From positions 19,187 to 83,186 of the forward strand of contig SECN01000053.1 of the NCBI GenBank assembly GCA_004173515.1: DNA of 64,000 bases, written 5' to 3'. Shown in pieces: positions 8,442 through 18,084 of this stretch (within the stretch, counting starts at the first letter, position 1; every line of letters starts with the position of its first letter). The notes beneath the pieces are model-generated. The model was given only the letters and a program-made list of their open reading frames with translations. It searched no databases and had not been told where the DNA came from. This stretch comes from Myxococcaceae bacterium. GTDB taxonomy: Bacteria; Myxococcota; Myxococcia; Myxococcales; Myxococcaceae. Both the position numbers and the translations under genes were made by a program.

Positions 8442-9022
8442 TGACAGTCCCCCGCCACGGTGTTCACCACCCACGAGTACGAGGTGACGAAGCCCGGGTT
8501 CTTCACGAGCCCGCCGTCCGCGAGGAACACCTCCTCGGGTGGATCCGGCTGGCGGTTGGTGAGGTGCCGGTCCGTCACCAGCGCCTCCACCAGGTGGATG
8601 CCCGGCGTGCCCAGCGGGTTGTTGGCCGAGCGCAGGTCCATGTGCAGCGTGCCCCGGTCGTCGCGGCGGGGCTGGCCGGTGTTGGCCAGGACGATCTGCC
8701 GGTAGAAGCCCACGGGTTCGGACGGGTTGTAGTCCACGTACCACTCCACCGTGAGGCGGTCGTCCACGTCGGGATCCTCCACCACCACGCTGAAGTCCTG
8801 CGTGCAGGTGCCCACGCCGAAGGCGCGCAGGATGCGCTCGGAGGGCTCCACCTGCTCCTCCACGATGCGCGGCGGTCGGTTCTTGAACTGCGGCACGCCC
8901 TCCAGCAGCGCTTCATCCTGGGGGATGAGGCAGCCGGAGCCCACCGCGAGCGAGGCCGCGCCCAGGCCCGCCATGAGCGGCTTGAGGATGCCCCGGTGCT
9001 TTCGCGTCGCGTGGGGATGCAT
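8438..9022 (-). CDS. exported lipoprotein of unknown function
   Basis: A 194-residue protein with a signal peptide ending in the lipobox AVGSGC (Cys at about residue 31) after a hydrophobic run LMAGLGAASLAVG. The mature part contains VVVEDPDVDDRLTVEWYVDY, which reads like one beta-sandwich (PKD/Ig-like) domain, and HLVEALVTDRH. The family is not recognised. It lies 21 bases after the sigma-54 activator gene and overlaps the following lipoprotein gene by four bases, so it belongs to the kinase-to-lipoprotein operon and its product probably acts with that larger lipoprotein at the outer membrane. Confidence 0.65.
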   Translation of the reverse strand: MHPHATRKHRGILKPLMAGLGAASLAVGSGCLIPQDEALLEGVPQFKNRPPRIVEEQVEPSERILRAFGVGTCTQDFSVVVEDPDVDDRLTVEWYVDYNPSEPVGFYRQIVLANTGQPRRDDRGTLHMDLRSANNPLGTPGIHLVEALVTDRHLTNRQPDPPEEVFLADGGLVKNPGFVTSYSWVVNTVAGDCQ

Positions 9023-9043
9023 GGTGGGAGGCCTGCCGGGAGC

Positions 9044-10942
<1,899 letters not shown>

Positions 10943-10962
10943 AAGCGGGAGGGTGTCCGGGG

Positions 10963-11955
10963 CTAGAACGTGAGTGAGAGACCGGCGCCCAGCCCACCCC
11001 GGGTGGAGTAGAGCCGCAGGCGCGGGGGCGGAACCATGGAGACGGCGGGAGGCTTCGGCTCGGGGCGGGATTCCACGGTGGTGCTGGTCACCACCTGATC
11101 CTCGTGGTGGTAGACGGCGTCCACCACGCCCAGCGTGTACACGGTGTAGAAGCCGGTGGCGGACGCCAGCTTCAGCAACTGCCAGGTGTCCGCCTGTCGG
11201 GCGCGGTCGGTGGGGATGAAGCGCACCGGGATGGAGGCGCGGCCGTCCTCGTCCAGGACGTTGTCCAGGTTGACGAAGCGCTCCTCGAAGAGCGAGTCGT
11301 ACGCGAAGAACGCGATGATGCTCGTCACGGCGAGCGCGCCCTCCGTGGCCGCGAAGACGATGCCCATGCTGTTGCGGCCCTGCTGGAACTGACCGGCGCC
11401 GAACGGGACGAAGTTGACCAGGAAGTTGCGCTTCTCCACGGTGCGCACCGTCACCTGGCGGGCCAGCTCCTCCGCGCGGCGGCGCTGGGTCTCCAGGGCG
11501 ACGCGCTCCTGTTCGCGGCGCTCGGCCTCCGTCTTCTCTCGCTCCAGGCGCAGGCGCTGTTCCTGGCGCAGGAAATCGCGCTCGCCGGCCATCTGGTTCT
11601 TCAGGTCCTCGAAGAAGGCGACGGCCGGGGGCGGGACGACGAACGGATCCAGGCTGAAGTCGGGATCCAACCGGAGCACGGCGCGCAGGTGGCGCTCGGC
11701 CTCGTCGGTGCGGTTGAGGTTGAAGGCGGACAGGCCCGCGAGCTTGTGCAGCTCCACGAGGTCCTCCTCCGGCAGGTCGCCCCGGTCGATGCGCTGGCCG
11801 GCGCGCTCCAGCACCTCCGCGTACTTGCCGTATTCGAACGAGGAGCGCAGGGCGGCGACCTCCGGGTCCGCGCTGGGCACCGGCTGTGCGCGCACGGATG
11901 CGGGGCCCAGCAGGGCCAGCACGAGCAGGAGGATGCGCAGCGGGCCACGGCTCAT
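10963..11955 (-). CDS. exported TPR-like protein with C-terminal membrane/barrel region
   Basis: A 330-residue protein. Signal peptide MSRGPLRILLLVLALLGPASVRAQ. Residues about 30-130 form TPR-like helices (SSFEYGKYAEVLERA, LAGLSAFNLNRTDEAERHL, AVLRLDPDFSLDPF), a layout seen in DUF-type proteins encoded next to myxobacterial Ser/Thr kinases. A charged coiled coil (about 140-185, repeated Arg/Glu) precedes a hydrophobic region NFVPFGAGQFQQGR and VTSIIAFFAYDS. The end is RGGLGAGLSLTF. The real ATG at 11955 overlaps the kinase stop as ATGA; the longer open frame to 12279 overlaps kinase code and is rejected. The next gene starts 20 bases downstream. It probably sits in the envelope as an adaptor or input for the kinase. 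Confidence 0.7.
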   Translation of the reverse strand: MSRGPLRILLLVLALLGPASVRAQPVPSADPEVAALRSSFEYGKYAEVLERAGQRIDRGDLPEEDLVELHKLAGLSAFNLNRTDEAERHLRAVLRLDPDFSLDPFVVPPPAVAFFEDLKNQMAGERDFLRQEQRLRLEREKTEAERREQERVALETQRRRAEELARQVTVRTVEKRNFLVNFVPFGAGQFQQGRNSMGIVFAATEGALAVTSIIAFFAYDSLFEERFVNLDNVLDEDGRASIPVRFIPTDRARQADTWQLLKLASATGFYTVYTLGVVDAVYHHEDQVVTSTTVESRPEPKPPAVSMVPPPRLRLYSTRGGLGAGLSLTF

Positions 11956-14159
11956 TCGGGGGACAGGCTCCCGCGCAGGGTGGTGGGCTTGCCCGGCTCC
12001 AGCAGCACGACGCGCTTCTCCGTCTTGTACCCGGGCGAGGCGATCTCCACCTCCACGCGGTGCTGGAAGCTGGCGGGGCCCCGGGGCGAGCGGATGTCGA
12101 AGGGCTGCTGGATGCTGTCGCGCGCGGTCTTCTCCACGCCGCCCACGCGCACGGTGGCGTCCGGTGGCTGGTAGTCCAGGGTGAGCTGCGAGGGCTTGAG
12201 CAGGGCGCGCAGCCGGAAGACGTTCTCGCCCTCGGGCTTCACGTCGATGGTCTCCGTCGCGTCCTCGCAGTAGCTGCACGAGACGATGATGGTGTGCGGC
12301 CCCGGCGTCACGTGCACGTCGTGCTGCGCGAGCTGCTGCGTGATGGCGGGGCCGCCGTCCACGCGGATGGAGCCGTAGGGACGCACGAGGATGGACACGG
12401 GCATCCGGCCCGAACGCGCGTGCTTCGTCGCGTCGTCCGTGGGGTCGATGCTGGCGACGGTGGTCTGCCGTGTCGAGCGTTCGGAGGAGGGGAGGCCGGG
12501 GGTGGGGCGCTCTGCGACGGCGCCGCCGTTTGGCGCGCGGGGCGTCGCGTCGGGATTGAGCGGGGGGACGAGGGCGTCACGCCCAGGTGTCGCTTGTCCG
12601 TTCGGGCTCTGCGCGCCCGTGGCCCTGACGATGGGATCCGTGCCCGTGGATCCGCCCGTGCCCTGTGAACCATTGGGCGCGGTGATGGATCCGCCTGTGC
12701 CCTGCGCACCGGTGGCACCACCCGCGCTGGCTGTGCCATTGGGGACGGTGGTGGAGCCGCCCGTACCCCGCGAGCCGTTGAGTCCGCCGGTCGAACCGCC
12801 AGCGGCCTGCGAGCCGTTGGGAGTTCCGGTAGCACCCGTGCCCTGCGAGCCGTTGGGAGTTCCGGAAGCACCGGTCAAGCCGCCCGCGTTCGGTGTTCCG
12901 TCGGGCGTGGTGTTGGCGCCACCCGCGAGGGTCGAACCGTTGGGCCTTCCCGTGCCGTCAGCCGGCGCGGTCCCGCCCTGCGCGGTGCCCTGATCCGCGG
13001 CCTCCTGCCGTGCGCGGTTCCACTGCCACCCGCCCAGGCCCAGCGCGAGCGCCACGCCCACGCCGATGCCCGCGCGCAGTCCCCGCCGCCGCCACGTGCG
13101 CCGCCGCTGCTGACGCTGGATGCCCTTGAGCAGCCCGAGCGCCCGCTCGTTCGTCGCGTCCAGCGCGAGCACGTGGTTGAGGCACGCCAACGCTCGCGGC
13201 GTCCGCTTCTCCTGGAGCTGCCGCTCACCGCGCTCCAGCAGCGCCGCGACGATGCGCTGGCGCGCGAGCCGCTGGTACGACGGCGGATCCGCGAAGAAGG
13301 AGATCAGCTCCTCGCCCACGCGGGAGAACCCCAGCCCCGCGAGCGAATCCGCCAGCGCGTCGCGCAGCTTGCCCGCGTTGGGGTAGCGCCGCTGCGGATC
13401 CCGCTGGAGACACGTCGCGCAGATCTCCGCCAGCTCGTCCGACAGCGCGGGCACGCGGCGGCGCGGATCCTCGTACGTCCCGTCCAGGATGCGCTTGAGC
13501 GTCGCGGTGGTGTTGGACGCGGTGAAGGGCAGCCGGCCCGTCATCAGCGCGTAGAACATGATGCCCAGGCTGAAGACGTCCGCCTCCGGCCCGGCCTCCA
13601 GGCCCTCGATGATCTCCGGGGACATGTGCGCGGGCGAACCCACCAGCGCGCCTGTCACCGTCATCCGGTCCTCGATGTCCAGCAGCCGCGCGATGCCGAA
13701 GTCCATGAGCTTGAGGACCCCGTCCTCGCGCACCATGACGTTCTCCGGCTTCAGGTCGCGGTGGATGACGCCCGCTTCGTGCGCGTGCGCCAGCGCCGCC
13801 GCCAGCTCATGGATGATCATCGCCGCCAGCTCCGGCGGCTCCATGGGGCCGTCGTCCAGGTACGTCTTGAGCGTGCGGCCGCGGATGTACTCGGTGACGA
13901 TGAAGGCGTCGTGCGCCTCCGCCGAGGAGAAGTCGAAGACCTCCAGGATGTTCGGATGGTGCAGCTTCGCGACGGCGCGTGCCTCACGGGCCAGCCGGCG
14001 ACGGGACTCGTCCTTGCCGGCCAGGTGCGGGTGCAGCACCTTCACCGCGACCTCGCGGTCCAGGGCGGTGTCGAGCCCCTTGTACACGACGCTCATGCCC
14101 CCGGAGCCCAGCTCCTCCAGGATGCGATAGCGACCGATATGGCGGCCGACGAGCGACAT
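11952..14159 (-). CDS. transmembrane serine/threonine protein kinase with PNG-repeat linker and PEGA-like domains
   Basis: A 735-residue Hanks-type kinase. The catalytic domain (about residues 11-275) has the Gly loop LGSGGMSVVYKG, Lys in VAVKVL, catalytic loop HRDLKPEN, DFG, and GSPAHMSPE before APE, so it should be active. A TPR-like helical hairpin (about 310-350) leads to one membrane segment (GIGVGVALALGLGGW, about residue 368). Next is a linker of roughly 150 residues made of variants of PNGSQGTGGS, and the C-terminus (about 590-735) contains PEGA-like beta domains (RPYGSIRVDGG, LDYQPPDATVRVGG). The start ATG 14159 matches the kinase N-terminus; the open frame to 14438 overlaps pfk. It lies 20 bases downstream of the pfk end and is coupled to the downstream TPR gene. 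Confidence 0.92.
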   Translation of the reverse strand: MSLVGRHIGRYRILEELGSGGMSVVYKGLDTALDREVAVKVLHPHLAGKDESRRRLAREARAVAKLHHPNILEVFDFSSAEAHDAFIVTEYIRGRTLKTYLDDGPMEPPELAAMIIHELAAALAHAHEAGVIHRDLKPENVMVREDGVLKLMDFGIARLLDIEDRMTVTGALVGSPAHMSPEIIEGLEAGPEADVFSLGIMFYALMTGRLPFTASNTTATLKRILDGTYEDPRRRVPALSDELAEICATCLQRDPQRRYPNAGKLRDALADSLAGLGFSRVGEELISFFADPPSYQRLARQRIVAALLERGERQLQEKRTPRALACLNHVLALDATNERALGLLKGIQRQQRRRTWRRRGLRAGIGVGVALALGLGGWQWNRARQEAADQGTAQGGTAPADGTGRPNGSTLAGGANTTPDGTPNAGGLTGASGTPNGSQGTGATGTPNGSQAAGGSTGGLNGSRGTGGSTTVPNGTASAGGATGAQGTGGSITAPNGSQGTGGSTGTDPIVRATGAQSPNGQATPGRDALVPPLNPDATPRAPNGGAVAERPTPGLPSSERSTRQTTVASIDPTDDATKHARSGRMPVSILVRPYGSIRVDGGPAITQQLAQHDVHVTPGPHTIIVSCSYCEDATETIDVKPEGENVFRLRALLKPSQLTLDYQPPDATVRVGGVEKTARDSIQQPFDIRSPRGPASFQHRVEVEIASPGYKTEKRVVLLEPGKPTTLRGSLSPE

Positions 14160-14179
14160 GACGTGGTGCGCTTCCTCCC

Positions 14180-15153
14180 TCAGTCCCCGAAACCGATGCC
14201 CATGCTCCGCGCGAAACGCACCAGGTCCCGTAGCGCGTCGCCAGCACGCGGTCCGCCGCGCTCGGGCTGCCACCGCGCTGCAGGTGGCCAAGCACCGTGA
14301 CACGAATCTCCGCATCGATGTGGCTGGCGAGCAAATCCGCGCACACCTTGCCGGATCCACCCAGCCGCACCACGCCCCGGCCCGGGATGTCCGCCGCCTG
14401 CGCCAGCACGGACAGCGCCCCGCCCTCCGGGTACGCACCCTCGGAGATGGCGATGATGGAGAAGCTGCGGCGGCGCGTGGACCGGCGGCGCAGCGTCTCC
14501 AGGACCGCCTCCACGCGATAGGGAATCTCCGGCAGCAGGATGAGGTCCGCGCCGCCCGCGATGCCGCTCTCCAGCGTCAGGAAGCCCGCGTGGCGGCCCA
14601 TGATCTCCACCACCATCACCCGATCATGCGACTCCGCGGTGGAGTGCAGCCGGTCCAACGCCTCCGTCACGATGAGCCGCGCGGTGTCGAACCCGAACGT
14701 CTGGTCCGTGCCGGACAGGTCGTTGTCGATGGTCTTCGGACACCCGACGACCTTCAGCCCCTTCTCCGCCAGCCGGTGCGCGATGGACAGCGTGCCGTCC
14801 CCACCAATGGCGATGAGCCCGTCCAGCGCCAGCTCCTGGCAGCGGCGGACCGCGTGGTCGGACAAGTCCCGCTCCACCCAGGCCGCGCCCTCACGCACCG
14901 GGTAGGCGAAGGGGTTCGCCTTGTTGGACGTGCCCAGGATGGTGCCGCCCTTGGGCAGGATGCCGCGCGTGTCCTCCACGCCGAGCGGGCGGACGAGCTC
15001 CGGCTCCATCAGCCCCATGAACCCGTTCTCGATGCCGACGAATGAATGCCCGAACTCGTGCGCGCCCCGCCGGACGAGTCCTCGGATGAGCGCATTGAGT
15101 CCCGGGCAGTCGCCACCGCCGGTGAGGACTCCGAGTCGGAGAGGTCGGGTCAT
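14180..15153 (-). pseudogene. pfk: 6-phosphofructokinase, frame-broken near the C-terminus
   Basis: Phosphofructokinase makes fructose 1,6-bisphosphate in glycolysis. From the ATG at 15153 the frame gives the ATP-binding GVLTGGGDCPGLN, the GGDGTL motif (IAIGGDGTLSIA), the catalytic PKTIDNDLSGTD, EIMGRHAGFL and LGHLQRGGSPSAADR, all normal. After LATRYG (at about 14230) the frame runs into unrelated sequence and would continue past the next gene's start. In another frame the genuine-looking end RDLVRFARSMGIGFGD followed by TGA is present, stopping at 14180. I infer loss of a C-terminal segment of size 3n+1 bases, perhaps 30-45 codons, together with the frame. The active site is before the break. 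This may be an assembly error; see findings. Confidence 0.8.
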
Positions 15154-15222
15154 AGGGCCAGGAAAAGTCGGACGTGGGTGTCAGTAGGGGCGGGCGACAC
15201 TATGACAGCAACGTCGGTGCGG

Positions 15223-15251
15223 ATTGTAGGTGCCACCTCCAGGGTGCGCAA
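15223..15251 (-). promoter_or_regulatory. putative sigma-70-type promoter of pfk and the kinase operon
   Basis: On the minus strand TTGCGC (15251-15246) and TACAAT (15228-15223) are 17 bases apart, about 70 bases before the pfk ATG at 15153. This is a close match to the housekeeping consensus in a 154-base gap that otherwise holds nothing recognisable. Confidence 0.5.
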
Positions 15252-15307
15252 CGCACGAATCACGCGTCGCGTCGGATCTCCGCTCGCACGGACGAGGGGA
15301 AAACCCC

Positions 15308-15787
15308 TCAGTCGCGCTTGAGGCGGCGCCGGGAGGCCAGCCGGTCCAGGAGGGCCTGGAGCCGGTCCTCCTTCTGTGGGGGCAGGGCCTTGTCGGTGGG
15401 GGACTGCACGGGCATCTCGCGGGCCATCCGGTACAGCTCTTCCAGACGTTCCTGGACCAATTCATTGCCCGGACGTTCCTGGAGCGCGCGGCGGTAGGCG
15501 GCGGCGGCGCCCACGTAGTCACCCAGGGTGAAGAGGCGCTCGCCCTCCTGCATGGCGGAGGCGGGGCCCAACGGCAGCCGCTGGGGCTCCCTCACGCGGT
15601 TGCGCAGGTGCTGCAGCTCCTGGGGCAGGAGGGAGTCGCGCAGGTGCGCCAGCTTGAGCGCCAGGGCCTCTTCCTGGGGGAAGGCGCGCGACAGGTCCTC
15701 GAACAGCTCGAACGCCTCGACCAGCTCACCCCGGCGCAGGGCGCGGTCGGCACGTGCTTCCATGTCGGCCCGGACGGCAGGTGTCAT
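15308..15787 (-). CDS. small TPR-repeat protein
   Basis: A 159-residue soluble, helical protein with TPR-like units: ADRALRRGELVEAFELFEDL near the N-terminus and AMQEGERLFTLGDYVGAAAAYRRAL near residue 80, each with the small-hydrophobic pattern of paired helices. There is no signal peptide or membrane segment, and the C-terminus is basic (DRLASRRRLKRD). It likely serves as a protein-protein interaction module; the partner is unknown. It stands between the end of the biosynthetic operon and the pfk promoter and seems to be its own transcription unit, 146 bases from the upstream gene and 154 from pfk. Confidence 0.75.
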   Translation of the reverse strand: MTPAVRADMEARADRALRRGELVEAFELFEDLSRAFPQEEALALKLAHLRDSLLPQELQHLRNRVREPQRLPLGPASAMQEGERLFTLGDYVGAAAAYRRALQERPGNELVQERLEELYRMAREMPVQSPTDKALPPQKEDRLQALLDRLASRRRLKRD

Positions 15788-15882
15788 CTCGCGCGCGACA
15801 GTACCCGGTGCCTGCCCGGGATGTCACACGCTCAAACAGGAGCGCTCGGCGGGCCGCACGCCCGTCCGCGCAGCCTGGAAGG

Positions 15883-15913
15883 CCCCGGCGCCGTGGATCC
15901 GTTGGCGCCGGGG
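15883..15913 (-). terminator. hairpin ending the NRPS operon
   Basis: CCCCGGCGCC and GGCGCCGGGG make a perfect 10-bp GC stem with an 11-base loop, 20 bases past the stop of the FMN reductase gene at 15934. Only a weak pyrimidine tract follows on the minus strand, but the position marks the probable operon end. Confidence 0.55.
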
Positions 15914-15933
15914 AGCGGGGGACGAGGGTCCTG

Positions 15934-16503
15934 CTAACGCACGCCGATGGGCGCGAGCTCCACGGGCGCCGGGGGCTGCACGGATTTGATCAGCGCGTCG
16001 AGCGTCTGGCGGATGACGGGCGCGATGTCCTTGTCCACGCTGAGCGACTCCTCGTCCGTCTTGCGGCCGGACATCGGCACGGGGAGCAGCCCTTCGACGA
16101 CGTCCGTGAAGGTGATGGTGCGCAGCACCTCCATCAGCGACCCGTGCGCGTGCAGCGAGCGCGGCGAGGCGTTGATGAGCGCGGTGGGCTTGGAGGAGAA
16201 CTCGCCGCTGCCCACCGTCCAGTCGAGCGCGTTCTTCATCACGCCGGAGACGCCGTGCGCGTACTCGGGGCTGGAGATGAGCACCGCGTCGCACGCCTGG
16301 AGCGCCGCGCGGAAGGCCAGCACCCCGGGGGGCGCGACGCCGTTGTCCAGGTCGTCATGGTCCGGGTTGAAGGGCGGCACGTCCTCCAGCGCGTCGTAGA
16401 GCGTGATCTCCACGCCCGGCGGCGCCATCTTGATGGCGGCCCGGAGCAGCACCGTGTTGGAGGAGACCTTCCGGAGGCTTCCCGAAATGGCGAGGATCTT
16501 CAT
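15934..16503 (-). CDS. NADPH-dependent FMN reductase family protein
   Basis: A 189-residue flavodoxin-like oxidoreductase. ISGSLRKVSSNTVLLRAA binds the FMN phosphate, and SSPEYAHGVSGVMKNALDW is the family signature around the flavin; NASPRSLHAHGS follows. The family reduces FMN, quinones or azo compounds with NAD(P)H. It starts eight bases after the P450 stop and is the last gene of the tightly packed biosynthetic run, so it may supply electrons or reduced flavin to the pathway. That link is inferred from position only; such genes also occur alone as housekeeping reductases. Confidence 0.85.
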   Translation of the reverse strand: MKILAISGSLRKVSSNTVLLRAAIKMAPPGVEITLYDALEDVPPFNPDHDDLDNGVAPPGVLAFRAALQACDAVLISSPEYAHGVSGVMKNALDWTVGSGEFSSKPTALINASPRSLHAHGSLMEVLRTITFTDVVEGLLPVPMSGRKTDEESLSVDKDIAPVIRQTLDALIKSVQPPAPVELAPIGVR

Positions 16504-16510
16504 GGCGTGC

Positions 16511-17764
16511 TCATGACTCCTTGAAACCTGCGGACTCAGGATTCCCGGACCATGTCACGGGCAATTGCTTGAGGCCATAGAGGACCATCTCGTGGCGGAA
16601 GGGCAGCTCCTGCACGGGGACGGCGACGCGCAGCGTGGGGATGCGCTCGAAGAGGGTGCGGAAGACGATTGCCAGCTCCGCGCGGGCGAAGGTGGCGCCG
16701 ATGCAGCGGTGCAGGCCGTGGCCGAAGCCGACGTGGTGGCGGCAGTCGCGGCGGATGTCGAAGGCGTCCGCGTTGGGGAAGGCCTGCTCGTCGCGGTTGC
16801 CGGAGCTGAGCATGATGATGAGCCCCTCGCCCTGGCGGATGAGCTGGCCGCCCACCTCCACGTCGGCGGTGGCCGCGCGGGGCAGGCCCGCGTGGTTCAC
16901 GGTGAGGTAGCGCACCAGCTCCTCCACCAGCGCGTCCGCCAGCGTCGCGTCGCGCAGGAAGTCCGCGAGCTGATCCGGGTGCTGGAGCAGCGTGACGGTG
17001 CCCAGGCCGATGACCTGCGCCATGGTGTCGTAGCCGCCCAGCATCAGCAGCGCGGCGATGCCGACCAGCTCCGCGTGCGACACCTTCTCCGCGCGGGACG
17101 TGTCGGAGATGAGCCGGCCCAGGATGTCGTCGCCCGGCGCCTGCTCCTTCGTCGTCACCAACTGGTCGAAGTAGCCCATCAGCTCGATGGCGGAGGTCTC
17201 CGACTCCTTCGCGGTGCGGCTGCGGTCGAGGATGCCGTCGGTGCGGTTCTGCACGAAGCCCGCGTCCGCGAAGGGCACGCCGAGCAACTCGCAGATGACC
17301 AGGGACGCGGTGGGCAGGGCGAAGTCGCGGATGAGGTCCACGGGCCCGGTCAGCTTCAGGAGCGCCTCCACGCGCTGATCCACGAGCGACTGCATCCGGG
17401 GGCGCAGGGATTCGATGTGCCGGGCCATGAACTCGCGCGTGACGAGCGAGCGCAGGCGGGTGTGATCCGGCGCGTCCATCTGCATGAAGAAGCCGGGCGG
17501 GGGCGGCACGTTGCCCGTCACATAGGACGGGTAGCCCGGGGCGAGCGGGCTGGAGCTGAAGCGGCGGTCGGTGAGGATGGCGCGGATGTCCTCATGGCGC
17601 GTCACCAGCCAGGCCGGATCTCCGCGCGGCGTGACGACGCGGGTGATGGGCTGCTCGACGCGCAGCCGCTTGTATTCAGGAGGCGGATCGAAGGGGCACG
17701 TCCGCGCGGAGGGCAGCGGCGGCAGGGTGGCGGCGGTCATCGAGGGCTCAAGGGAAGGCTTCAT
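16511..17764 (-). CDS. cytochrome P450 of the lipopeptide operon
   Basis: A 417-residue bacterial class I P450. The heme ligand motif is FGHGLHRCIG; the K-helix ExxR is EELVR; the I-helix oxygen-activation region is MLGGYDTMAQ, with Thr retained. Two ATGs are possible (17764 and 17740); 17764 has TGGAG at seven bases and is used. It follows the free carrier protein gene by 44 bases, an arrangement seen where a P450 oxidises a carrier-bound acyl or aminoacyl group. I infer hydroxylation or epoxidation of the fatty-acyl chain or an amino-acid position. No ferredoxin gene is in the window. Confidence 0.92.
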   Translation of the reverse strand: MKPSLEPSMTAATLPPLPSARTCPFDPPPEYKRLRVEQPITRVVTPRGDPAWLVTRHEDIRAILTDRRFSSSPLAPGYPSYVTGNVPPPPGFFMQMDAPDHTRLRSLVTREFMARHIESLRPRMQSLVDQRVEALLKLTGPVDLIRDFALPTASLVICELLGVPFADAGFVQNRTDGILDRSRTAKESETSAIELMGYFDQLVTTKEQAPGDDILGRLISDTSRAEKVSHAELVGIAALLMLGGYDTMAQVIGLGTVTLLQHPDQLADFLRDATLADALVEELVRYLTVNHAGLPRAATADVEVGGQLIRQGEGLIIMLSSGNRDEQAFPNADAFDIRRDCRHHVGFGHGLHRCIGATFARAELAIVFRTLFERIPTLRVAVPVQELPFRHEMVLYGLKQLPVTWSGNPESAGFKES

Positions 17765-17808
17765 CGAGGGCTCCAGCGGCGGGCGGAGGAAGGAACGCGA
17801 GGGGTGCT

Positions 17809-18069
17809 TCAGGCGGCGCTGGCGAGCACCTGGAGCAGCGCCTGGGTGAGGCCGGCGATGGTGGGGTGGTCCCACATCAGGGTCGGATCCAGCGACAGGC
17901 CCAGGTGGTCCTCCAGGTCGCCCGCGAGGGTGAGCGCGTAGACGGAGTCGAGGCCGTAGTCGGCGAGCGGCACGTCCGCGCGGATGTCCTCGGGCCTGCG
18001 CTGCACGTAGGTGGCGATGCGGGAGGACAACCAGGAGCTGAGGGCTTCGGCGGAAGGGAGCGATGGCAT
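17809..18069 (-). CDS. free-standing acyl carrier protein (phosphopantetheine-binding)
   Basis: An 86-residue carrier protein. The attachment serine is in ADYGLDSVYAL, a good match to the DSL/DSV motif, and helix III reads TLMWDHPTIAGLTQALL. Its size and acidity suit an acyl carrier. It lies 15 bases after the second dehydrogenase gene. The expected role is to receive the fatty acyl group from the acyl-AMP ligase, present it to the dehydrogenase pair and P450, and hand it to the first condensation domain of the NRPS. Confidence 0.92.
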   Translation of the reverse strand: MPSLPSAEALSSWLSSRIATYVQRRPEDIRADVPLADYGLDSVYALTLAGDLEDHLGLSLDPTLMWDHPTIAGLTQALLQVLASAA

Positions 18070-18084
18070 GGCGAATCCTTGTGT

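Noticed and set aside
12570..13010. Repeat array that could be taken for CRISPR or satellite DNA
   Set aside because: Repetition follows codons of the PNG linker in the kinase and has no spacer structure.
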